From a virus, in the IMG/VR virus record IMGVR_UViG_3300031576_000022, positions 1-64,000 of that record: 64,000 nucleotides of DNA; one strand, 5' to 3'. A program made the translations under genes and the position numbers. Shown piece by piece: positions 50,038 through 58,171 of this stretch; position 1 is the stretch's first letter; each line of letters opens with the position of its first letter. The notes beneath the pieces are model-generated. The model made no database searches, was not told where the DNA came from, and saw only the letters and a list, made by a program, of their open reading frames with translations.

Positions 50038-50247
50038 TCATTTTTTCGATGAACTGATAATTTCTATGATTGGGGGAGGAAATGGAATAGCTACTACTAT
50101 TGGTGGTGGTTGAGACGTTTGATGTACTAGGTAGGGTTGGATCGGTCTAGAAGTCGGTTTGAGGTTGGTGTTGTTCGTGCAGTCCGCTTGGCCTGACACG
50201 CAGGAAGCCATGGAGCTGCTGTATTTCAGAGTTTTTTTCCGCGCCAT
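50038..50247 (-). CDS. small proline-rich ORF
   Basis: 69 residues starting MARKKTLKYSSSM; the second half is Pro-rich (PPPIVVAIPFPPPIIEI). Its start overlaps the previous stop. No domain; weak but intact. Confidence 0.4.
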   Translation of the reverse strand: MARKKTLKYSSSMASCVSGQADCTNNTNLKPTSRPIQPYLVHQTSQPPPIVVAIPFPPPIIEIISSSKK

Positions 50248-50609
50248 CTACACGAAAAAATTAACGTATTATCCTTAATCATTTCTTCTGGATCTAATAC
50301 ACAAGGTTTATCCTTTTCAGGATTTCTACAATAAACAGTATTACAAAGGCATCTACGATATACATATTTGATGGATTGATCAAAAAATTTACGAAGCTCT
50401 AGAATATCTGCTATTTCTCGTGGAGATAATGGAATGGGTTGCCCTTTGCGACCAATAAATGCATCGTTGATCCGAAAAACGATCTCGAAAACATCGCGAA
50501 TATTCCAGTTAACCTGAATCCTTTCCCTGATTTTCGCTTCTTCCTGTTCTTTTTCTGTTTGTTCTGGTTCTTGTTCTGTTTTTCTTGCTTTGTCTGGTAG
50601 ATCGTTCAT
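50226..50609 (-). CDS. hypothetical protein with cysteine pair
   Basis: 127 residues; charged N-terminal helix (ARKTEQEPEQTEKEQEEAKIRER), then LSPREIADILELRKFF and CLCNTVYCRNPEKDKPC, which could bind a metal. Not recognised. Confidence 0.55.
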   Translation of the reverse strand: MNDLPDKARKTEQEPEQTEKEQEEAKIRERIQVNWNIRDVFEIVFRINDAFIGRKGQPIPLSPREIADILELRKFFDQSIKYVYRRCLCNTVYCRNPEKDKPCVLDPEEMIKDNTLIFSCRWRGKKL

Positions 50610-50630
50610 GTATGCTGTTATACCATATTT

Positions 50631-52172
50631 TTATGGTGGTGGAATAGGCGGAGGCGGCGGTGCCGGTTCTGCTGGTGGCGGTGCTGATGGTGGTGGTAAA
50701 ACTGGCGGTGGTTCATCCTTGCATACATCTGGCAATGGTATTTCTGTTTTTAGTAATTCTAAATCTAAATCGATGGATATTAATGGAAACATAATTGGTG
50801 GAAATGCAGGATCTTTTGGTTCTAATTTTGGTATGTTTTCAAGTAGCCAGGCTATTATAGAACTTGTTGCCGTAATATGATCTTCTGTTAATACGGCCAA
50901 TTTTTCAATTTTAAAATCTAAAGCTTTTACTATACAATATAAATGATCTATTTCATTGAGGAGGCTATTAAACCTATCTGTAATTGTTATCCATCTGTTA
51001 TTATAGCTTTGAGATGAAACCTCTTCGCATGGTAGGTATGATGTTAGTAGTGATGTTTCGCATATTGTATCAAAACCAAGTGTTTCAATATCCGGGCATT
51101 TTGGTTCAGAAAATACTTTTATTCTTTCATCAATCGTTACTCCAGCATCATGTTCTTCAAATGGTGTTGGGCTGTCTTTTGGATCTATGAAAATATCTTT
51201 TACTGTTGGGTCTTCTTCGAATGTTGCTGCAATGAGATCTTCATTGAGAATATTGCAATTATCAATTGCTGGTAAGGATACAAGAATCCCCCAGGCATGG
51301 TGTGTACGATTAAATGCGAAGGCTCCAGTCAAAATTTGACCAGACATTCTTGTTTTTTTTGTTGTTTCTATTTTTTCTTCTTCAAATTCTGTAGCTTCAA
51401 TTGTAGTTTCGGTTAATTTTGCTGTTGATTCTACCTTTAACTGATCTAGTTCAACCGGACGATCTATTCCTCTTGGAAATACCGTTTCTCCATCTTCGTC
51501 GCTATCCCTAGGCCACGAAAATCCAGAAAAAAATAATGGCCCAGTTCGTTGATCGCTTTTATAGAAGTGTGCTGTAATACGAATCTCAAATCGACCATAT
51601 AATAGATCTTTTCTTCCTGGAAACGCTCCAAATAAATCGTTATAAGACGATCTTGATTCATATGCTTCAGCTAATGCTGCGTCATCGTCTACTGAACTTC
51701 CGCCAGTTCCAGTGACAGTCGGTGGAATTGGTGTATTTTTTGCTATACTAACACGAAAAATATCTGTAAATTTTCCGATAGCTCCCATTTCTGATGGGTT
51801 CATTCCTGCATCGCCAGCCATACCGCTACGTGCGTTGTATTCTGTATCTCTACCGAATTTTTGTGGTCTTGTTGGTTCTAAATAATGTTGTATTACATAT
51901 GCCTTATCAAGATTTATTCCAGCACGAGTTACTCTTGGTATGATTCTTTCACCTAGGCTTCCTGTATCAATATCTGCTTCGGATTCTGGTGGATCATCTG
52001 GATCAAATGGGATCTCTGGAATCCCATCTGGTGTAAACCTCATAAATTTATCGGATACGGTTCCAATACTCATTTCTTTTATAGAAAGCATATCAGATAG
52101 GACACCCCATATTCTGGTGTCACCACTAAATATTTCGTTACTATCTTGTCCATCTAATATACCAACAGTCAC
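50631..52172 (-). CDS. large tail/baseplate-region protein, Pro-rich end
   Basis: GTG start at 52172, 8 nt after a motif copy in leftward sense. 513 residues; first 200 residues acidic and beta-rich (IPFDPDDPPESEADIDTG), a central FNRTHHAWGILVSLPAID, later a helical segment and a C-terminal poly-Pro tail (PPPSAPPPAEPAPPPPP). Neighbours are tail proteins, so a virion role is likely. Not recognised. Confidence 0.6.
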   Translation of the reverse strand: MTVGILDGQDSNEIFSGDTRIWGVLSDMLSIKEMSIGTVSDKFMRFTPDGIPEIPFDPDDPPESEADIDTGSLGERIIPRVTRAGINLDKAYVIQHYLEPTRPQKFGRDTEYNARSGMAGDAGMNPSEMGAIGKFTDIFRVSIAKNTPIPPTVTGTGGSSVDDDAALAEAYESRSSYNDLFGAFPGRKDLLYGRFEIRITAHFYKSDQRTGPLFFSGFSWPRDSDEDGETVFPRGIDRPVELDQLKVESTAKLTETTIEATEFEEEKIETTKKTRMSGQILTGAFAFNRTHHAWGILVSLPAIDNCNILNEDLIAATFEEDPTVKDIFIDPKDSPTPFEEHDAGVTIDERIKVFSEPKCPDIETLGFDTICETSLLTSYLPCEEVSSQSYNNRWITITDRFNSLLNEIDHLYCIVKALDFKIEKLAVLTEDHITATSSIIAWLLENIPKLEPKDPAFPPIMFPLISIDLDLELLKTEIPLPDVCKDEPPPVLPPPSAPPPAEPAPPPPPIPPP

Positions 52173-52180
52173 GGCAGTTC

Positions 52181-52195
52181 CTTTCCCTACTGGGA
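52181..52195 (+). repeat. dispersed 15-bp motif, copy 19
   Basis: CTTTCCCTACTGGGA, 8 bp before the GTG at 52172 in leftward sense (TCCCAGTAGGGAAAG). Confidence 0.85.
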
Positions 52196-52242
52196 CTTGT
52201 TTTTGTTATGTTTATATAAATACTAAAATAGTTACTGGAATA

Positions 52243-52521
52243 TTATGGGATAAGTGGTGATGGTGGTGTAGCTGCTGGTTTTTTTGGTGGCTTTGGTACA
52301 AATGGGTCATGTTTTTTTGTAAGAGCATCAATGAATTCTTCGCTTTTACTCCATGTAACTCTAGATTTAGAAACATTATCAATATTACTTGCAATAAGTA
52401 GATCCATGAATTCGCCATTATCGGCTTTTAGTATTGTTTTATGTCCAAATTGTGATGGTTGATGGATCTTTTTAGAAATTATTTCTTCAATTAGTTGCAG
52501 TAAATATCTTTCTTCGGCCAT
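52243..52521 (-). CDS. hypothetical protein, 92 aa
   Basis: Helical start (MAEERYLLQLIEEIISKK), then polar, ending Pro-rich (VPKPPKKPAATPPSPLIP). Two bases separate it from the upstream tail gene. Not recognised. Confidence 0.55.
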   Translation of the reverse strand: MAEERYLLQLIEEIISKKIHQPSQFGHKTILKADNGEFMDLLIASNIDNVSKSRVTWSKSEEFIDALTKKHDPFVPKPPKKPAATPPSPLIP

Positions 52522-52523
52522 TT

Positions 52524-54956
52524 TTATTCGACTCCAACACCAAGGTTTGGATTCATAACTTCTGATTCAACACTAATTATTGTGTTCATTGATTTAAGAT
52601 CAAATTGAATTGCAACAATAATACAAGCGGAAAATGGTTCTGGAGTAAAGTCTAGTCTATCTACTATACCAAAAATTGAATTTCCAGGTTTATATGCGAT
52701 ACTGATTGTTGGAATTCTTGCTCTCATAGAGATTATTGGAACAGTAAAATATGGTATATCTGAATCAATATCTAATCCCATTTTTATTTTTTCTGCTATA
52801 CTATAACTAGCCAAGCTTGGACTTGCTATTGCTGTTGCACCAGCCTTTGCTTGTTCTGGACTTACTGATGTTGTTGTATCGATTGCATTTACAATATCAA
52901 TTCTGTATTTTTTTCCATCTACCCACCTTCTTCCAGACATCATTGTTCCAATTTTTCCAATAGAAAATAGTCCTCTTTTTATAACAAGTCCAGCTTGATC
53001 ATGTTCTACTGCTCCAATTACCATTGGAGCTAAAAACGAAATTTTATTTGTTTTTGGATCAATAGTAACATTAACCATATTTAAATCGCCACTTTCTAAA
53101 AAAATACCAGATCTATCTTCAAGAATTCTAACGCTTCCTTTTTTTGATCCGAATGGATAAAAATCTTTTCCATCTTTCTTAATTGTAGATTTATCTTTAT
53201 CTATTGTTTCTCTTAAATCTATGTTTTCTGATACAAAATCTACAGCTAGTTGGGCTTCTTTTGTTTGTCCTGGACTAAATTTTGGAAAGTATGTTTTTGG
53301 TGGAGATGGATCGCCAGATTTTGCTGTAGCAATATTTCTTGAAAGAAATGGTCTAGGTTTAATCATATATGTAGATCCATTTACCTTGAATAATGTAGGA
53401 ATAAAATTAAATGGATCTCTTTTTTCATCTTTTGTTGTTGTAATCAATCCCGTTTCATCTGTAATCCATCTTCTCATGGTCGAAAAAAATGAATCTTGAC
53501 CTTTGAGTTTAATCGCTTCATCTTCTGCAAGATTATTGATACGAATTTTTATCATATTGTTTTGAAGTCTTTGCCATTCATATCTTGTAGATTTTCCCGT
53601 TGATTCTCCATCAATAAATGTTCCAGACATTCCTTCAAGTTTTATTTGATCATTGCCTGTTGTTGCGTCGGCTACAGATACTTTTTTGATAATTTCAAAC
53701 CATACTTCACTTGTCCATCCCTTTCTAAGATAGAATGCATTTTGTACACGAATGTTTTGTGTTGTTCCAATTAATGCACCAATTACTTGTGTATAGTCTA
53801 CGTTTATATCAATATCATCAATATTCCATTTTTCTTTATTAACAAGTGGATATGCGAGTGGTCCGGTGGATGCAATATTATAAAGTCCTACTGGCATTCC
53901 ACTTCCACCTGATCCCATAAATATTTTTATAGCTTTTGTTGCTAATCCAGTTCTCCATACATTAAGTATTGAAGCTGATTCTGTTGGTTCAAGCCACCAA
54001 TTATATCCAACAGATTGACATATTTTAGTAATTGCATCTGTTGCCCTTAATCCTTGAATGTCAATAGTTTCTGGATACAAATCATCCATCCCGGTTGGAG
54101 GCCCTAGTATTATTCTTTTTGTTTCTACAAATATATCTTCTACTGGTGCGCCACCACCAAATGGGCCTGCGTCAGCAACCGCATCTTCAAATGAATATGG
54201 TGGTGAATAACAATAAAACATTACATATTTTATCATATCCCATGCAGACCATGCAATATTTCTATCTGCTGGTGGCGCCCCACCAAAACTTTTTATGTTT
54301 AATGCAAAATAATCTCCATCAAAAATTATTTCTGGTAAAATTCCAAATGAATCTCCTGCTCCGACTGCTGGAGATTTTCTTCCATTTCCGTGTGGTGATA
54401 TAATACCAAAATGTGACCATGATGATTCTGCTAGTTTAGAAAATGTTCGATCGTTGAATACACATGGAAGTCCAGTAAACCATCCAGATCCAGCACCATA
54501 TATCCCGCCAGATACAGCTTCAGTACCATCATCATCTGCTTGAATGCCAACTTGACCTATAATAATTTCTCTGTATAAGTCATATTTATAATCAACACAT
54601 TTTAATATAATTGTTTCATCTTTTGAATCATCCGATCCACCAGACGCTCTTAACGATTGAGCCATTATGTATCCACTGAAAAGTATGCTTTTAGTACCAT
54701 CAGACAATGATGCGGAGATAGCTATTTCTGTTCCAACTGCTAAAAATTCAGATCCAAGATATGTGTCTTTATCTATTCTATTTTCAACTATTTCAATTTC
54801 TGCTGTTGAAAATTCGCTATTTCTTTTCCAATTAACATTACCAGCCTTTACATAGAATCCCAATAATGAATCTTTTGCTATAACAGTAATAATTGGTAAA
54901 TCTATTTTACCATCTTTATCAACAAATCCAACCGTATCTGTTATTGAGAATGACAT
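52524..54956 (-). CDS. tail hub/baseplate-like protein
   Basis: 810 residues. Residues 30-130 (NSEFSTAEIEIVE, ILFSGYIMAQSL, IILKCVDYKYDL) look like the first beta domain of tail-hub proteins (gp27/gpD-type), where an F-S-G-Y strand is conserved. Middle AITKICQSVGYNWWLEP also fits that fold. Later segments (SYSIAEKIKMGLDIDSDIPYFTVP) are unassigned. Likely part of the tail tip. Confidence 0.65.
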   Translation of the reverse strand: MSFSITDTVGFVDKDGKIDLPIITVIAKDSLLGFYVKAGNVNWKRNSEFSTAEIEIVENRIDKDTYLGSEFLAVGTEIAISASLSDGTKSILFSGYIMAQSLRASGGSDDSKDETIILKCVDYKYDLYREIIIGQVGIQADDDGTEAVSGGIYGAGSGWFTGLPCVFNDRTFSKLAESSWSHFGIISPHGNGRKSPAVGAGDSFGILPEIIFDGDYFALNIKSFGGAPPADRNIAWSAWDMIKYVMFYCYSPPYSFEDAVADAGPFGGGAPVEDIFVETKRIILGPPTGMDDLYPETIDIQGLRATDAITKICQSVGYNWWLEPTESASILNVWRTGLATKAIKIFMGSGGSGMPVGLYNIASTGPLAYPLVNKEKWNIDDIDINVDYTQVIGALIGTTQNIRVQNAFYLRKGWTSEVWFEIIKKVSVADATTGNDQIKLEGMSGTFIDGESTGKSTRYEWQRLQNNMIKIRINNLAEDEAIKLKGQDSFFSTMRRWITDETGLITTTKDEKRDPFNFIPTLFKVNGSTYMIKPRPFLSRNIATAKSGDPSPPKTYFPKFSPGQTKEAQLAVDFVSENIDLRETIDKDKSTIKKDGKDFYPFGSKKGSVRILEDRSGIFLESGDLNMVNVTIDPKTNKISFLAPMVIGAVEHDQAGLVIKRGLFSIGKIGTMMSGRRWVDGKKYRIDIVNAIDTTTSVSPEQAKAGATAIASPSLASYSIAEKIKMGLDIDSDIPYFTVPIISMRARIPTISIAYKPGNSIFGIVDRLDFTPEPFSACIIVAIQFDLKSMNTIISVESEVMNPNLGVGVE

Positions 54957-54968
54957 GTTATTGTATAC

Positions 54969-57446
54969 CTAACATGGATTGCCTTTAAGGCCGAGCGGAT
55001 TTGATGGTTTTGTTGCATCTGGTGTAAATCTTACTACAAATGGATTTCTTGTTTCAAAATCTCCGTCATCAGACATAACTCTAGCAACAGCATAATGTGG
55101 AATTTCTGAAAATGGACCAACAGTAGTTGATGTTAAAAAAAAGGTTTGGTCATATCCAATCTGATGAAATGGAATAAACATTGTTACGATAGGTGGTCCA
55201 GTAAAATCGGCAGGAACATTTTGTTCAAACATCCATATTTGTACGCTATTTCCAATCGCTGGCTCACGAAATGCTTTATAAATGGCTGAAAATTCAATAA
55301 ATCCATTTGGCTTAAGTGTTACAGTGAATTGTGATACTGGATTTGGTTGTGGTCCAATGAGCTTAAGTATTCCTGGCGAATCTTCAATAACAGTTATATC
55401 AAGTCTGTTTTCAAAATTACCGTCTTCTGTTATTCCATTACTGGCTCTAATTACAAATCTCCATATTCCAGGAGTCATTAGTATAATAAATCCAGGGATT
55501 GCTCCGGTTGCTGCTGGTACTGTAAAATCTGGAAATTCAAGCGTACCATTATTGTGGTATAGGTTGTATGTAGTAACTGATGGGCTTGGACTTGAACTTG
55601 ATGATACGGTTCCAAATAATCCTGTAAAAGATATTGTCATCCCGGTAGGGGCAATGATCATTTCTGGAATGATAAATGCTGTTGGATTATTTGATTCTGA
55701 TGTAAGCAGATTAATTAATTGAGATGAAATTAATATTGGTTGTGGTATGATAAAAGTAATTATTGGTCCAACAAATCCATCGATTCCTTTTCCTGGACTT
55801 GCTTCACCCCATACCCTTACATCTGTTGGTGCTATTGGTCCTGGAGCAGAAACAAATGCTGATATATTGTTTATTGTAAGAGCAAAATCTGTTCCATCGT
55901 ATGAGGCACGGATTATGTTGATTTCTTCAAGAATTATTGGTAATACCGTTAATTTCATTCCTGATCCAGTATATATACGTGCAATGATTGCATATCCTGT
56001 GTTATAATCATTATCTGGTGTCTCAAAGAATTCATTTGAAAATTTTGCAGCTATTAATTCAAAAAAACTCTCAAATGAAAATATTTTTGTATATGTAGTT
56101 GTAGCGAAACTATCTAATGGTAATGTTGTTGGAGCGCTTCTTAGTAGTACAGACATATAAATATCAAATTCTTGGCCTACACCGATCCATGAACCAGGCA
56201 CAGACCCATCAAGGTTAAATGATGCACCCTGAAGTTCAATTCCTGCACCATGATTAATCCCTTCGTAAACAAATATTGGTCTATTAGCTAGTATAGGTTG
56301 ATTAATATTTGTTATTAATGAACCCTTGCTATCTATTCTTGCTACTCTATCCTGATCATTTTCTATTTGAATTGTTCCAGCAAGATCTGTAAAAGTATTT
56401 GCTGGGTCAACTGGATCAAACCATGTTCTAGGTAAAAAATCTGCAAATGTAATAGAATCTCCAATGTTTCCTGCTATATCTTTCGATCTAAGTCTAAAAC
56501 GATATGCACCTTGAATTAATTGTGCTGTCGTATATTCGGTAGCTCCTGGCTGGATACTATCAAATTGAATATATGGTGCTCCATCTTTTGATATTTCAAT
56601 AATAATTGCTGCATATCCATCTCTAATTAAAAAATGATTCCATTTTAAATGTATTCGATTTGATGGACAATATTCAAGAATACCGCGCGCCTCAAGCTCG
56701 CGTCCTTCTAGTGAAACCCTTGATCCAGATATTGCAGCGCTGAACGTACTGCGCTGAACTCCAAGTATTTGTTCATCAAAATCAATTATAAATTTGAATA
56801 TATTATGAAACGATATGATACCATCAAGTAGATCATATGCTATTGCAGATGATCCGGTTAATCCGTTTGCAACAATGGGATCGTCCCATAATGTCATATC
56901 TGATGTTAAATCAAACCTCATGTGTCCGTTTTCAATTCCAACAAATTCAACAGCACCTACACGAGTATTTCCACCAGATATTGTAAACGATAATTTATAT
57001 TGATCTCCAAGAGAAGAAGATAGTTTCATTAAAATACTAAACCAACCACCACCAAGTGAAGTTATTGTTTGTACTGAATTAAAACTATTTGTTTCGTTTA
57101 TTCCAATACCTGTTAATTCAAGTTCTGTAAAGAATTGAACGATATCTGGATTATCACGACGAAATATTGAAGCTGTAAATATAGAAAATCCTCCAGTATC
57201 TTCAACTTCGAATGAAATAAAAATATCAATAGGAGTAAACTGAATATTTTTTGTTTGACGGTATTGACCATTTTTAAATAAGTGTGTTAGGTGCTCGAAT
57301 CGTGGAACACCAAGCCAAATACGAATAGATGAAGATACTTTGTCAATCAATCTCATATCAAGGAATGGAACATTTGGTGGAAATCCAGGAAGATTTTCCG
57401 GTAAGAACCTTCCAAGCGGATTTCCTAAACGTCTACCAGCATGCAT
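54969..57446 (-). CDS. very large tail tip/fibre protein
   Basis: 825 residues, almost entirely beta. Includes Ig/FN3-like segments (FRLRSKDIAGNIGDSITF; QFTVTLKPNGFIEFSAIYKAF) and a lectin-like middle (SWIGVGQEFDIYMSVLLRS). No catalytic motif. Stop of the Sm-like gene is 10 bp upstream, so it belongs to the same leftward operon. Contains motif copy 20 encoding APTG. Confidence 0.65.
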   Translation of the reverse strand: MHAGRRLGNPLGRFLPENLPGFPPNVPFLDMRLIDKVSSSIRIWLGVPRFEHLTHLFKNGQYRQTKNIQFTPIDIFISFEVEDTGGFSIFTASIFRRDNPDIVQFFTELELTGIGINETNSFNSVQTITSLGGGWFSILMKLSSSLGDQYKLSFTISGGNTRVGAVEFVGIENGHMRFDLTSDMTLWDDPIVANGLTGSSAIAYDLLDGIISFHNIFKFIIDFDEQILGVQRSTFSAAISGSRVSLEGRELEARGILEYCPSNRIHLKWNHFLIRDGYAAIIIEISKDGAPYIQFDSIQPGATEYTTAQLIQGAYRFRLRSKDIAGNIGDSITFADFLPRTWFDPVDPANTFTDLAGTIQIENDQDRVARIDSKGSLITNINQPILANRPIFVYEGINHGAGIELQGASFNLDGSVPGSWIGVGQEFDIYMSVLLRSAPTTLPLDSFATTTYTKIFSFESFFELIAAKFSNEFFETPDNDYNTGYAIIARIYTGSGMKLTVLPIILEEINIIRASYDGTDFALTINNISAFVSAPGPIAPTDVRVWGEASPGKGIDGFVGPIITFIIPQPILISSQLINLLTSESNNPTAFIIPEMIIAPTGMTISFTGLFGTVSSSSSPSPSVTTYNLYHNNGTLEFPDFTVPAATGAIPGFIILMTPGIWRFVIRASNGITEDGNFENRLDITVIEDSPGILKLIGPQPNPVSQFTVTLKPNGFIEFSAIYKAFREPAIGNSVQIWMFEQNVPADFTGPPIVTMFIPFHQIGYDQTFFLTSTTVGPFSEIPHYAVARVMSDDGDFETRNPFVVRFTPDATKPSNPLGLKGNPC
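55640..55654 (-). repeat. dispersed 15-bp motif, copy 20 (intragenic, weaker)
   Basis: TTGCCCCTACCGGGA, sense in the 54969-57446 gene, encoding part of IAPTGM. Confidence 0.65.
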
Positions 57447-57456
57447 TTTTTATTGC

Positions 57457-57696
57457 CTATTTACTGGTTTCAGTTTTATCGCATGAGACTGATTGAATCG
57501 AATGTTTTGGTATAATCATTAATTCTGATTCTATAATTGATATCTCATATCTTGTAACAAACCTAAGTATTCCTGATGCTATTTTATCGCCTCCATACCT
57601 AACAATGACCCTTTTCCCTACCAAGCTAATGAACAAATCAAGATTGTATAAATTTTTTTTATGTTTTTTATCTATTGGTTTCTTTTCAGTTGACAT
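57457..57696 (-). CDS. Hfq-like Sm protein
   Basis: 79 residues. Lys-rich N-terminus, then an Sm core: DLFISLVGKRVIVRYGGDKIASGILRFVTRYEISIIE (strands 1-4) and the Sm2 segment MIIPKHSIQSV, whose KH-x-I corresponds to the YKHA-I of bacterial Hfq. Such hexameric rings bind small RNAs and A/U-rich mRNA sites. No neighbours explain its role; with the tmRNA and sigma factor it suggests phage control of RNA. It has its own consensus promoter and an mRNA with no leader. A motif copy lies in its coding sequence. Confidence 0.72.
   Translation of the reverse strand: MSTEKKPIDKKHKKNLYNLDLFISLVGKRVIVRYGGDKIASGILRFVTRYEISIIESELMIIPKHSIQSVSCDKTETSK
57612..57626 (+). repeat. dispersed 15-bp motif, copy 21 (intragenic)
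   Basis: TTTTCCCTACCAAGC, antisense in the Sm-like gene, encoding SLVGKR. Confidence 0.75.
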
Positions 57697-57705
57697 TATT
57701 GATCA

Positions 57706-57734
57706 ATTATACTGCAACAGTATGTTTTAGTCAA
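57706..57734 (-). promoter_or_regulatory. consensus promoter of the Hfq-like gene
   Basis: Minus strand: TTGACT (57729-57734), 17-bp spacer, TATAAT (57706-57711), then 9 nt to ATG 57696. Same geometry as the terminase promoter. No Shine-Dalgarno; mRNA expected leaderless. Confidence 0.88.
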
Positions 57735-57749
57735 AAATTATTTAGATTA

Positions 57750-57960
57750 TTAAATTGTTGGATTGCTTTGGTAGGTAAGAAGTTCTTTGTATTTTTTATA
57801 TTGATTTTCAATCATATCATTTGGTGTAATTTTTATTCTCATTAGTTCATTATTCCTGCAATACCAACAACACGGATTATTTGGTTCGTCTTTTTTTTCC
57901 TCCTGCATGATATCCGCAGTAATGACAATTTTCGGTGCGAGCATTCAATTCTTCGCTCAT
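57750..57960 (-). pseudogene. zinc-ribbon gene split by an A8 homopolymer
   Basis: From ATG 57960 (ribosome site GGAAGAA) the frame reads MSEELNARTENCHYCGYHAGG and stops shortly after a run of eight A (complement of 57891-57898). A second frame after the run reads KKDEPNNPCCWYCRNNELMRIKIT and continues to 57750. Joined, CHYC and CWYC make a normal zinc ribbon. It is either a broken gene, a programmed frameshift, or a homopolymer error in the assembly. Confidence 0.65.
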
Positions 57961-58051
57961 TGGTTCTTCCACTAAACTGATTTTATTGGTACTGCCGCTT
58001 GTGTTTGTTACGATTCATCAACCACAAGCTATTGACATTCAAGGGTTTGCG

Positions 58052-58080
58052 TTGACCTTCGTTTTGTGGTCGGTTAGGAT
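58052..58080 (+). promoter_or_regulatory. promoter of the primase-helicase gene
   Basis: TTGACC (58052-58057), 17-bp spacer, TAGGAT (58075-58080). A leader of about 85 nt follows with a strong hairpin. Confidence 0.65.
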
Positions 58081-58092
58081 TCCGCCTATAGA

Positions 58093-58128
58093 AAACGCCC
58101 CGGCCTGATTCAGCGCAGGCCGGGGCGT
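58093..58128 (+). terminator. GC-rich 14-bp hairpin in the primase leader
   Basis: AACGCCCCGGCCTG (58093-58106) pairs perfectly with CAGGCCGGGGCGTT (58115-58128). It lies between promoter and ribosome site and lacks a T-run; it may attenuate expression or stabilise the 5' end. Confidence 0.75.
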
Positions 58129-58171
58129 TCGATCGAGGTTACGTATCTTGCCTCCGGGGAGAGGTCAGACA

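Noticed and set aside
50590-50880. Gly-rich 96-aa rightward ORF
   Set aside because: Antisense to the poly-proline tail of the 50631-52172 gene; Gly runs are simply the complement of Pro codons.
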